Below are positions 1-6,072 of a stretch of DNA of 9,091 nt, piece after piece. Each line of letters starts with the position of its first letter. Positions within the stretch are counted from its first letter, which is position 1. The notes under the pieces are model-generated. The model saw nothing but the letters and a program-made list of their open reading frames with translations. It was not told the origin of the DNA and did no database searches. Made by a program: the position numbers and the translations under genes. The stretch covers positions 1-9,091 of the forward strand of contig PQAG01000053.1 in the NCBI GenBank assembly GCA_003104895.1, in the 5' to 3' direction. Origin of the DNA: Nitrosomonadales bacterium. Lineage in GTDB: Bacteria > Pseudomonadota > Gammaproteobacteria > Burkholderiales > Sulfuricellaceae.

Positions 1-2205
1 TACGGCACCAACAACGAATACGGCTTCGACTACCTGCGCGACAACATGGTCTACCAGCCTTCGGAACGGGTGCAGCGCGGCCTCAACTACGCCATCGTGG
101 ACGAGGTGGATTCGATCCTGATCGACGAGGCGCGCACTCCGCTGATCATTTCCGGCCAGGCCGACGACAATGTCGACCTCTATTACCGCATCAACGAACT
201 GGCCCCCAAACTGGTCAAGCAGGAGCAGGAAGACGGCCCCGGCGATTACAGCGTGGACGAAAAGGCGCACCAGGTGCTGCTCACCGAGGCCGGCCACGAG
301 CACGCCGAGCAGCTGCTCACCGAAGCCGGCCTGCTGCCGCCGGGCTCCAGCCTCTACGACGCGGCCAACATCGCGCTGATGCATCACATGTACGCCGCAT
401 TGCGCGCCCATGCCCTGTACCACCTCGACCAGCATTACGTGGTGCAGAACGGCGAAGTGGTGATCGTGGACGAATTCACCGGCCGTCTGATGTCCGGGCG
501 CCGCTGGTCGGATGGCCTGCACCAGGCGGTGGAAGCCAAGGAAGGCGCGCAGATCCAGCGCGAGAACCAGACCCTGGCCTCGATCACCTTTCAGAATTAT
601 TTCCGCATGTACAGCAAGCTCTCGGGCATGACCGGCACGGCGGACACCGAGGCGTTTGAATTCCAGCAGATCTACGGTCTGGAAACCGTCGTCATCCCGA
701 CGCATCGCGACATGATCCGCGACGATCGCATGGACCAGGTATTCCGCACCGCCAGCGAAAAATACCAGGCCGTCATCAACGACATCAAGGCCTGCCAGGA
801 ACGCGGCCAGCCGGTTCTGGTCGGCACCACTTCGATCGAAAGCTCCGAACTTCTGTCCGGCATGCTAAACAAGGCCAGGCTTCCGCATGAAGTGCTGAAC
901 GCAAAGCAGCACGCACGCGAAGCCGAGATCGTCGCGCAAGCCGGACGCCCCGGCGCCATCACCATCGCCACCAACATGGCGGGCCGCGGCACCGATATCG
1001 TCCTGGGCGGCAGCATCGAGCGCGGCATCCACGCCATCCGCAACGACGAAAATCTGGGCGCGGACGAGAAAACCGCGCGGATCGCCGCGTGCAAGGCGGA
1101 ATGGCAACCCGTTCACGACCAGGTTCTTAGCAACGGCGGCCTGCACATCATCGGCACCGAGCGTCACGAATCCCGCCGCGTCGACAACCAGCTGCGCGGC
1201 CGCGCCGGACGCCAGGGCGACGCCGGTTCCAGCCGATTTTTCCTCTCGCTGGAAGACCCGCTGCTGCGCATTTTCGCCTCCGACCGCGTGGCCTCCATCA
1301 TGGAGCGCCTCAAAATGCCCGAAGGTGAAGCCATCGAGCACCCATGGGTGACGCGCGCCATCGAGAATGCCCAGCGCAAGGTGGAAGCGCGCAACTTCGA
1401 CATCCGCAAACAGCTGCTGGAATACGATGACGTGGCCAACGACCAGCGCAAGGTCATTTACGCCCAGCGCAATGAACTGCTGGAAACCGATGACATTTCG
1501 GACACCATCCGCGCCATGCGCGAGGACGTGATCAGCCAGACCTTCGGCACCTACATCCCGCATCAGAGCATGGAAGAACAGTGGGACGTCCCGGGCCTGG
1601 AAAAAGCGCTGCAGGCTGAACTGCAACTGCAGCTGCCGCTGGCCCGGTGGCTTGAAGAAGACTCCAAACTGGGCGAGGAAGGCCTGCTCAAGCGCATCCT
1701 CGAAGCCGCGCACAGCCAGTACCACTCCAAGCTCGAGCAGGTGGGCGCGGAAGTACTGCACCATTTCGAGCGCGCAGTCATGCTGCAGAGCATGGACACC
1801 CACTGGCGCGAACACCTGGCCGCGCTGGACCACCTGCGCCAGGGCATTCACCTGCGCGGCTACGCCCAGAAGAATCCCAAGCAGGAATACAAGCGCGAAG
1901 CCTTCGAGCTGTTTTCCGCATTGCTGGAACGCATCAAGGCCGAGGTCACCCAGATCACCATGACGGTTCAGGTGAAGAACGAGGAAGATGTCGCCGCAGT
2001 GGAGGAACAGATTCCCGCGCCGGACAACGTTCAGTACCACCACGCCGGGTACGAAGAGGCGCTGGGCCAGACAGAAGAAGGCGCGGAAGAAGGCGATGAA
2101 AGACACGAACCCTTCGTGCGCGCCGGCGGCAAGGTCGGCCGCAACGATCCCTGCCCCTGCGGATCAGGCAAGAAATACAAGCAGTGCCACGGCAAATTGA
2201 GCTAG
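1..2205 (+). CDS. secA: Preprotein translocase ATPase SecA (5' truncated by window edge)
   Basis: SecA is the ATP-driven motor that pushes unfolded preproteins through the SecYEG channel at the inner membrane. The frame is open from base 1, so the gene begins upstream; 734 residues are visible. Aligned by memory to E. coli SecA (901 aa), the first visible residues (YGTNNEYGFDYLRDNM) correspond to about residue 176, so roughly 175 residues including Walker A are outside the window. Seen in the fragment: the DEVD Walker B box at 34-37 followed by SILIDEARTPLIISG; GMTGTAD near 209-215; TNMAGRGTD near 324-332; the helicase motif QLRGRAGRQGD near 397-407; the scaffold and wing region with EYDDVANDQR; an acidic variable linker; and a C-terminal zinc finger CPCGSGKKYKQCH with ligands C718, C720, C729 and H730, the SecB and phospholipid binding element. 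It is intact to its TAG stop with no frameshift. The next gene is convergent, so secA ends its transcription unit here. Confidence 0.97.
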   Translation, partial: YGTNNEYGFDYLRDNMVYQPSERVQRGLNYAIVDEVDSILIDEARTPLIISGQADDNVDLYYRINELAPKLVKQEQEDGPGDYSVDEKAHQVLLTEAGHEHAEQLLTEAGLLPPGSSLYDAANIALMHHMYAALRAHALYHLDQHYVVQNGEVVIVDEFTGRLMSGRRWSDGLHQAVEAKEGAQIQRENQTLASITFQNYFRMYSKLSGMTGTADTEAFEFQQIYGLETVVIPTHRDMIRDDRMDQVFRTASEKYQAVINDIKACQERGQPVLVGTTSIESSELLSGMLNKARLPHEVLNAKQHAREAEIVAQAGRPGAITIATNMAGRGTDIVLGGSIERGIHAIRNDENLGADEKTARIAACKAEWQPVHDQVLSNGGLHIIGTERHESRRVDNQLRGRAGRQGDAGSSRFFLSLEDPLLRIFASDRVASIMERLKMPEGEAIEHPWVTRAIENAQRKVEARNFDIRKQLLEYDDVANDQRKVIYAQRNELLETDDISDTIRAMREDVISQTFGTYIPHQSMEEQWDVPGLEKALQAELQLQLPLARWLEEDSKLGEEGLLKRILEAAHSQYHSKLEQVGAEVLHHFERAVMLQSMDTHWREHLAALDHLRQGIHLRGYAQKNPKQEYKREAFELFSALLERIKAEVTQITMTVQVKNEEDVAAVEEQIPAPDNVQYHHAGYEEALGQTEEGAEEGDERHEPFVRAGGKVGRNDPCPCGSGKKYKQCHGKLS

Positions 2206-2220
2206 TGAGCCTCCGCTCAC
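2205..2220. terminator. Inverted repeat at convergent gene ends, possible weak bidirectional terminator
   Basis: GTGAGC (2205-2210), loop CTCC, GCTCAC (2215-2220) form a perfect 6-bp stem. It overlaps the last base of the secA TAG and the TGA of the minus-strand GGDEF-EAL gene (2217-2219). There is no T-run on the plus strand; on the minus strand only a short AATTT lies about 10 nt beyond the stem. A second, mutually exclusive stem uses CCGCTC (2213-2218) with GAGCGG (2226-2231). The position between two converging genes favours a role in ending transcription, but the missing U-tract makes intrinsic termination uncertain. Confidence 0.35.
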
Positions 2221-4436
2221 CCGGCGAGCGGTGACGGGCGGCCAAGGCAGTAGCCCTGGCCATGAGAAAAGCCCAGACGGCCGGCCCTCTCCAGGGTCTG
2301 TTCGGTTTCCAGCCCCTCTGCCACCATGGAATAACCCGCCTTCCTGATCATCATCGCCAGGCCCTCCACAATACCGCCCTGACGCTCGTCGTCCTGCTCC
2401 AGGCTGCGGATCAGCGAAATATCGAACTTCACGATGTCCACCGGCATGTTGGCCAGATAACCAAGGGAAGAATAGCCGCTGCCGAAATCGTCCAGCGCCA
2501 CCTTGAAACCCGTCGCGCGAAACTGGTTCAGGTTGGCGGAAGCCCGCTGCAACTGGGTGATCAGCGCAGTTTCGGTTATTTCCAGCACCAGATTGTAATC
2601 CTTGAGGAAAGGCTCGAATTCCGCCAGCTTTTCACTGATCCGGGGATGGACGATGGCGGGTCCTGAAATATTCACCGACAGCCCGCTGCCAGCCGGAATC
2701 AGGCCGTCACGCAAGTTCTCCAGGATTTTCCCCATCACGGCAAAATCCATCTCGGCTTCCAGACGCCGCCCTTCCACTACCGGAAAAATTGCGCCGGGCA
2801 TGATCAGTTCCTGGTCGCGCCGGATTCTCACCAATGCCTCGTAATACTCGATCTTGCGCGACCCCAGATTGACCACCGGCTGGTAATGCATTTCCAGACA
2901 GGCGCCTGAGGAAATGGCCTCGAACACCGCATTGGTCACCTGGTTCGAGAACAGGGCATTGCCATCATGCGCCATGTCTTCCGTATATAACGCGATCTTG
3001 CCGTGGCCCGGCCGCTTGGCATAATACATGGCGACGTCGGCCTGTTTTTGCAGCACCGCCAGGTTTTCAGCATGAACGCTTTCTGCATGGGCAAGACCGA
3101 TGCTGATGCGGATCGGCTCCTTGATGCCCAGCGTTGAAAAATCATACTGATCCACCGCCTCCACGCAGCGCTTCGCGATTTCCTCCACGGGGCGGATATC
3201 CGCATCCAGGAACATGGTGGCAAATTCGTCCCCGCCCAGACGATAGAGACGGTCACCGGAGCGCAGGGTGTCCTGCAGGGCATGCGCAATCGACTTCAGC
3301 ACCTGGTCGCCGGCGTGGTGGCCATAGGTATCGTTAATCGGCTTGAAATGATCACAGTCAAACAGCATGACGGAAACGGCGACACGATGCCCGCTGGCGA
3401 CCGACAGCAGCATTTTCCAGTCCTCATCGAAAGAACGCCGGTTGAATACGCCGGTCAGCGGATCGCGGTGCGCCATGGTCCATAACTCGGTGTTTTTCTG
3501 GTCCAGGCTGGCATGCATGGACTCAAGCTCGCGCTGGTAATCATTGAGAGAACGCCGGACCTTTTCCAGCTCCTTGACTGCCAGCCCGCCGCCAAGGGGC
3601 TCGAGCATCAGGCCGTCATGTCCGCCCCTCAGGGCGTCGATATGCTGTGACAGCCGCAGCAGCGGTTTTGCCAGCAGGGCAGACAGCGCCACATAGAACA
3701 CCCAGGACAGCAGCAGGACGATGACCGCAATCTGGAACTGGTAGCGGGTCAGGAATTGCAGCAGCGCCGACATCTCCTCATTGGGAACCGCGCTGTACAA
3801 AACGCGTTCCGCCAGACCCGACCGGATCACCTCTCCTTCATGCAGAGACAGAGCGATACTGGCCGCATCGGCATAGCGGAAAGTCCGCACACTCAGCAGC
3901 GCGGGCCTGAAATCGATCTTGAGCACCGCATAGCCAGAAACCTGGCCCATGACCTCGAGATCCTGGACCGGCTGGGTGAGATAGATGAAATCGCGCCCGC
4001 CCTGCTTGGTGATTTCGGTGTGCGGCTGGCGCTCCGCATTGGATGGCATACCCCGCGAGACCGCGCCAAGGGGATGGCCCTGGCGATTGTAGAGCTCAAC
4101 CGCCATGACATAATCAGGCACGATGCCGCCCAGCAGGGCACGGTTGCCGCGCCAGTAGCCATAGTAGCTCGGATCGCTCAGCTGCTGGCGCGTTTCGTCC
4201 CACGCCGCCAGAGCAAGGGCTGCCTGTTCCAGTTCCTTGGTCATTTGCTGCAGCGCCTGCGCGATTTCGGCGCTGGCGGCACGCTGGCTGTTGCGCTCGA
4301 CTTCGAGCCGGGTAGTATGGATCTTGTTCAGCATCAGCCAGCTGGTGAAACTAAAGAACAGGGTCACCAGTACGATAAAGACCATACCGTAGGTTTTGAC
4401 CGAGAGCGGCGAAAATGAACGGCGGGGGAATGGCAT
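2217..4436 (-). CDS. Membrane sensor with GGDEF and EAL domains (bifunctional c-di-GMP synthase/phosphodiesterase candidate)
   Basis: 739 residues. Predicted order: short cytoplasmic N-terminus; membrane segment about 16-37; periplasmic sensor about 38-232; second membrane segment about 233-255; HAMP-like and coiled-coil linker about 256-320; GGDEF domain about 320-485; EAL domain about 500-735. The sensor has an AAWDE...YW stretch (77-95) followed by a VELYNRQGHPLG strand, which resembles CHASE4 domains; this assignment is by eye. The GGDEF half (cyclase, 2 GTP to c-di-GMP) has D360/D362 in FDCDHFK, GGDEF at 401-405 and an intact inhibitory RxxD site (R392-D395) five residues before it. The EAL half (hydrolysis to pGpG) keeps E533, N589, E619, D649/D650, K670, E707 and Q727, the expected metal and catalytic set, plus the DDFGSG loop. 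Both activities are therefore possible and net output cannot be read from sequence. The ATG is 3 nt after the upstream hydrolase stop with only a weak Shine-Dalgarno, suggesting translational coupling. Confidence 0.95.
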   Translation of the reverse strand: MPFPRRSFSPLSVKTYGMVFIVLVTLFFSFTSWLMLNKIHTTRLEVERNSQRAASAEIAQALQQMTKELEQAALALAAWDETRQQLSDPSYYGYWRGNRALLGGIVPDYVMAVELYNRQGHPLGAVSRGMPSNAERQPHTEITKQGGRDFIYLTQPVQDLEVMGQVSGYAVLKIDFRPALLSVRTFRYADAASIALSLHEGEVIRSGLAERVLYSAVPNEEMSALLQFLTRYQFQIAVIVLLLSWVFYVALSALLAKPLLRLSQHIDALRGGHDGLMLEPLGGGLAVKELEKVRRSLNDYQRELESMHASLDQKNTELWTMAHRDPLTGVFNRRSFDEDWKMLLSVASGHRVAVSVMLFDCDHFKPINDTYGHHAGDQVLKSIAHALQDTLRSGDRLYRLGGDEFATMFLDADIRPVEEIAKRCVEAVDQYDFSTLGIKEPIRISIGLAHAESVHAENLAVLQKQADVAMYYAKRPGHGKIALYTEDMAHDGNALFSNQVTNAVFEAISSGACLEMHYQPVVNLGSRKIEYYEALVRIRRDQELIMPGAIFPVVEGRRLEAEMDFAVMGKILENLRDGLIPAGSGLSVNISGPAIVHPRISEKLAEFEPFLKDYNLVLEITETALITQLQRASANLNQFRATGFKVALDDFGSGYSSLGYLANMPVDIVKFDISLIRSLEQDDERQGGIVEGLAMMIRKAGYSMVAEGLETEQTLERAGRLGFSHGQGYCLGRPSPLAG

Positions 4437-4439
4437 GGC

Positions 4440-5300
4440 TTAATGAAGCTTCTTTTTCAGAATTTCACCCACCCGGTCATTGAGTTCGAATTCGTGCTCG
4501 CCATCAAAGAAATGCCCTGCATTTTCTATCAAGGTCACCGGCACGCGGGTTTTCATGAGCCGGGCCTGCCAGGCAGGCGGGGCGACCTGATCTTTTGTTC
4601 CAAACACGATATCCAGCGGCACACGGGTCTTGCCCAGCCGGCTCACGATCAAATCTGCAGTCCAGTCCGCATAGGAAAGATAGGCGGGCACCGTGGCCAC
4701 ATAATTATTCTTGCAATAAGCCATGGTAAAACGGCGCAGGGGCAGCACTTGGGCCGGGGCAAGCGGTTTTTCTGCATGGGCCTGGCGATACTGCCCGGCA
4801 TCCACCGCGATAGGCGTAATGCCGACCAAAATGGCGCGTTCCACCGGCGCATTGGGTGTGCCGGCAAGATAGGCCAGTATGTCCTTGGCACCGGAACTGT
4901 GGCCAATCATGACTATCCTTTGGTGGCCGTGGCTGGCAAGCCAGTTTACCCATTGATGAACTTCCTGCAGATCATCCTGCAGGGTGTGCTTGTGAACCGC
5001 CTCGCATGACAGGCTCTTGTTGCGGCGGCTTACCCCCAGAGAGAGTGTCGGCACCAGGACCGGATAGCCGGCATCGGACAGCGCATCTGCAAGACGGCTC
5101 ATGGGCGGAGCATTGCGCGTCTGCAGGAAGCCATGCAGCAGTAGAACGGCGGGGAGACCGGCCTTGCCGGGGCGATAATCCGCGGCGCCCACCAGGCTGG
5201 GAGAAAATCTGATCTCGACTGTATCGGCACGGGCGGCAAGCGGCGCCATAAAAAATGCCAGCAACATCAGAAATCCCTCTACACGCTTCAAGCCCTGCAT
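4440..5300 (-). CDS. Exported alpha/beta hydrolase, substrate unknown
   Basis: 286 residues with a Sec signal peptide: basic start (K5, R6), hydrophobic core about 9-22, and an ARA cleavage site, predicted between A25 and D26, so the mature enzyme is probably periplasmic. Alpha/beta hydrolase features follow in order: VLLLHGF (HG at 56-57, oxyanion hole region), nucleophile elbow GHSSG (S135), catalytic acid D237 in FGTKDQ, and histidine H263 in NAGHFFDGEHE. The spacing fits a complete Ser-Asp-His triad, so esterase, lipase or amidase-like activity is plausible; the substrate cannot be named. C99 and C196 are the only cysteines in the mature part and could form a disulfide. The start is supported by AGGA six bases before the ATG and by a promoter-like sequence upstream. 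It is the first gene of a unit with the GGDEF-EAL gene, and divergent from mog. Confidence 0.9.
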   Translation of the reverse strand: MQGLKRVEGFLMLLAFFMAPLAARADTVEIRFSPSLVGAADYRPGKAGLPAVLLLHGFLQTRNAPPMSRLADALSDAGYPVLVPTLSLGVSRRNKSLSCEAVHKHTLQDDLQEVHQWVNWLASHGHQRIVMIGHSSGAKDILAYLAGTPNAPVERAILVGITPIAVDAGQYRQAHAEKPLAPAQVLPLRRFTMAYCKNNYVATVPAYLSYADWTADLIVSRLGKTRVPLDIVFGTKDQVAPPAWQARLMKTRVPVTLIENAGHFFDGEHEFELNDRVGEILKKKLH

Positions 5301-5306
5301 ACCCTA

Positions 5307-5310
5307 TCCT
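5307..5310 (-). promoter_or_regulatory. Ribosome binding site of the exported hydrolase gene
   Basis: On the minus strand this reads AGGA, six bases (TAGGGT) before the ATG at 5300. It supports that start, which also gives a well-formed signal peptide. Confidence 0.65.
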
Positions 5311-5330
5311 GCCATCGTTATTTAATATGG

Positions 5331-5359
5331 ATTGTATTGCGACAACGCCTTGACGGCAA
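5331..5359 (-). promoter_or_regulatory. Sigma70-type promoter for the hydrolase / GGDEF-EAL unit
   Basis: On the minus strand, a -35 of TTGCCG (5354-5359; 4 of 6 to TTGACA) and a -10 of TACAAT (5331-5336; 5 of 6 to TATAAT) are separated by exactly 17 bases. Transcription would start near 5324, giving a leader of about 24 nt that contains the AGGA ribosome site. No second promoter is evident before the GGDEF-EAL gene, so this one probably drives both genes. Confidence 0.55.
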
Positions 5360-5400
5360 AGGAAAATTTTGCGCCCGCGTGCAGGCGCAGCGATTCAGGG

Positions 5401-5406
5401 TAAAAT
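5401..5406 (+). promoter_or_regulatory. Candidate -10 element for mog
   Basis: TAAAAT matches the sigma70 -10 in 5 of 6 positions and lies 25 bases before the mog ATG at 5432, which would place the transcript start near 5413. The -35 at 17-bp spacing (5378-5383, CGTGCA) is poor, so the promoter is weak, activator-dependent or misjudged. A good -35-like TTGACG at 5350-5355 is too far upstream to pair with it. A start near 5413 would exclude the in-frame ATG at 5408 as the translation start. Confidence 0.4.
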
Positions 5407-5420
5407 CATGCGCCATTCTA

Positions 5421-5426
5421 AAGGAG
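5421..5426 (+). promoter_or_regulatory. Ribosome binding site deciding the mog start
   Basis: AAGGAG is followed by a 5-base spacer and ATG at 5432. In-frame alternatives at 5408 (ATG) and 5369 (TTG) have no comparable ribosome site and would add residues not present in Mog homologues, whose N-terminus runs almost directly into the IGLVTVSDR strand. Confidence 0.85.
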
Positions 5427-5431
5427 CTGCC

Positions 5432-5989
5432 ATGCAAACTCACCTTCCTGCAAAAATCGGACTTGTCACGGTCAGCGACCGGGCATTTCAGGGCATATAC
5501 GAGGACCAGGGCATTCCCGCCCTGCGCACCTGGCTGGAGGCAACGCTCGCCACCCCGTACGAAGCGATCACGCGCCTGGTGCCGGACGAGCAGGCGCAAA
5601 TCGAAGCCGCATTGAAACAGCTGGTGGACGAGGAAGCCTGCTGCCTGGTGCTGACCACGGGGGGCACCGGGCCGGCCCCGCGCGATGTCACCCCGGAGGC
5701 CACGCTGGCAGTGGCGGACCGGGTGCTGGACGGCTTCGGCGAGCAGATGCGCGCGGTGAGCCTGAAATACGTTCCGACCGCCATTCTTTCGCGCCAGGCG
5801 GGCGTCATCCGCAGAAACAGCCTGATCCTCAACCTGCCCGGGCAGCCCAAGGCCATCAAGGAAACGCTGGATGGCGTTTTTGCTGCCGTCCCCTACTGCA
5901 TCGACCTGATCGGCGGCCCCTATCTCGAAACGCTGCCGCAGGCGGTGCAGCCTTTCCGCCCCAAATCGGCACAGCGGCCCAAACCCTGA
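5432..5989 (+). CDS. mog: Molybdopterin adenylyltransferase Mog
   Basis: 185 residues, close to E. coli Mog (about 195). Mog adenylylates molybdopterin, the step that prepares the cofactor for molybdenum insertion by MoeA, in the cytoplasm. Family motifs run the whole length: IGLVTVSDRA (9-18), GIPALRTWL, PDEQA with D52, VLTTGGTGPAPRDVTPEAT (73-91) with GGTG at 77-80 and D85, ADRVLDGFGEQMR, VPTAILSRQ, LNLPGQPKAIKE (133-144) and a C-terminal FRPKSA. D52 and D85 correspond to the functionally important D49 and D82 of E. coli Mog. The roughly 10-residue loop that E. coli Mog has before the IFASVPYCI strand is absent here, where GVFAAVPYCI is continuous. No other molybdenum cofactor genes are in the window, so the gene stands apart from its pathway. 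Confidence 0.95.
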   Translation: MQTHLPAKIGLVTVSDRAFQGIYEDQGIPALRTWLEATLATPYEAITRLVPDEQAQIEAALKQLVDEEACCLVLTTGGTGPAPRDVTPEATLAVADRVLDGFGEQMRAVSLKYVPTAILSRQAGVIRRNSLILNLPGQPKAIKETLDGVFAAVPYCIDLIGGPYLETLPQAVQPFRPKSAQRPKP

Positions 5990-5998
5990 AATGCCTGG

Positions 5999-6017
5999 AA
6001 CGCATGTCTTTTGCGTT
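5999..6017. repeat. Short perfect inverted repeat between mog and the next gene
   Basis: AACGCA (5999-6004) and TGCGTT (6012-6017) are perfect inverted copies around a 7-base loop. The repeat begins 10 bases after the mog stop and overlaps the -35 region of the proposed promoter at 6011-6038. It could be an operator half-site pair or a weak stem after mog; no T-run follows, so an intrinsic terminator is unlikely. Confidence 0.35.
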
Positions 6018-6038
6018 AAACGGCGCGCGGCGTACAAT
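6011..6038 (+). promoter_or_regulatory. Candidate promoter for the PilZ-like / carboxylesterase pair
   Basis: A good -10, TACAAT (6033-6038), is preceded at 16 bases by a weak -35, TTGCGT (6011-6016, 3 of 6). The start would be near 6045, giving a leader of about 28 nt to the ATG at 6073. It lies in the 83-base gap after mog, so the downstream genes may be transcribed independently of mog as well as by read-through. Confidence 0.5.
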
Positions 6039-6063
6039 CTAGGCGCACGAAACAGAACGATCC

Positions 6064-6070
6064 GGGGGTG
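6064..6070 (+). promoter_or_regulatory. Ribosome binding site for the 532-residue protein
   Basis: GGGGGTG differs by one base from the GGAGGTG anti-16S match and ends two bases before the ATG at 6073, leaving 4 bases after the GGGGG core. Spacing is slightly short, but no better-placed start exists nearby. Confidence 0.55.
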
Positions 6071-6072
6071 CC

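Noticed and set aside
865..2106. Long minus-strand open frame (413 codons) opposite secA
   Set aside because: Its protein is low in recognisable motifs, and the opposite strand encodes unmistakable SecA over the same span. It is a by-product of GC-rich codon use.
3756..4418. Plus-strand open frame (220 codons) opposite the sensor part of the GGDEF-EAL gene
   Set aside because: His/Arg/Gln-rich antisense product with no motif; the minus-strand frame continues without break into well-defined catalytic domains.
5408..5410. Upstream in-frame ATG as the mog start
   Set aside because: It lacks a ribosome site, lies immediately after the candidate -10 so might not be in the transcript, and adds eight residues that Mog homologues do not have. 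The ATG at 5432 has AAGGAG at good spacing.
5407..5431. Molybdenum cofactor riboswitch ahead of mog
   Set aside because: The likely leader is only about 20 bases and the whole intergenic region shared with the divergent gene is 131 bases; no multi-stem structure is visible.
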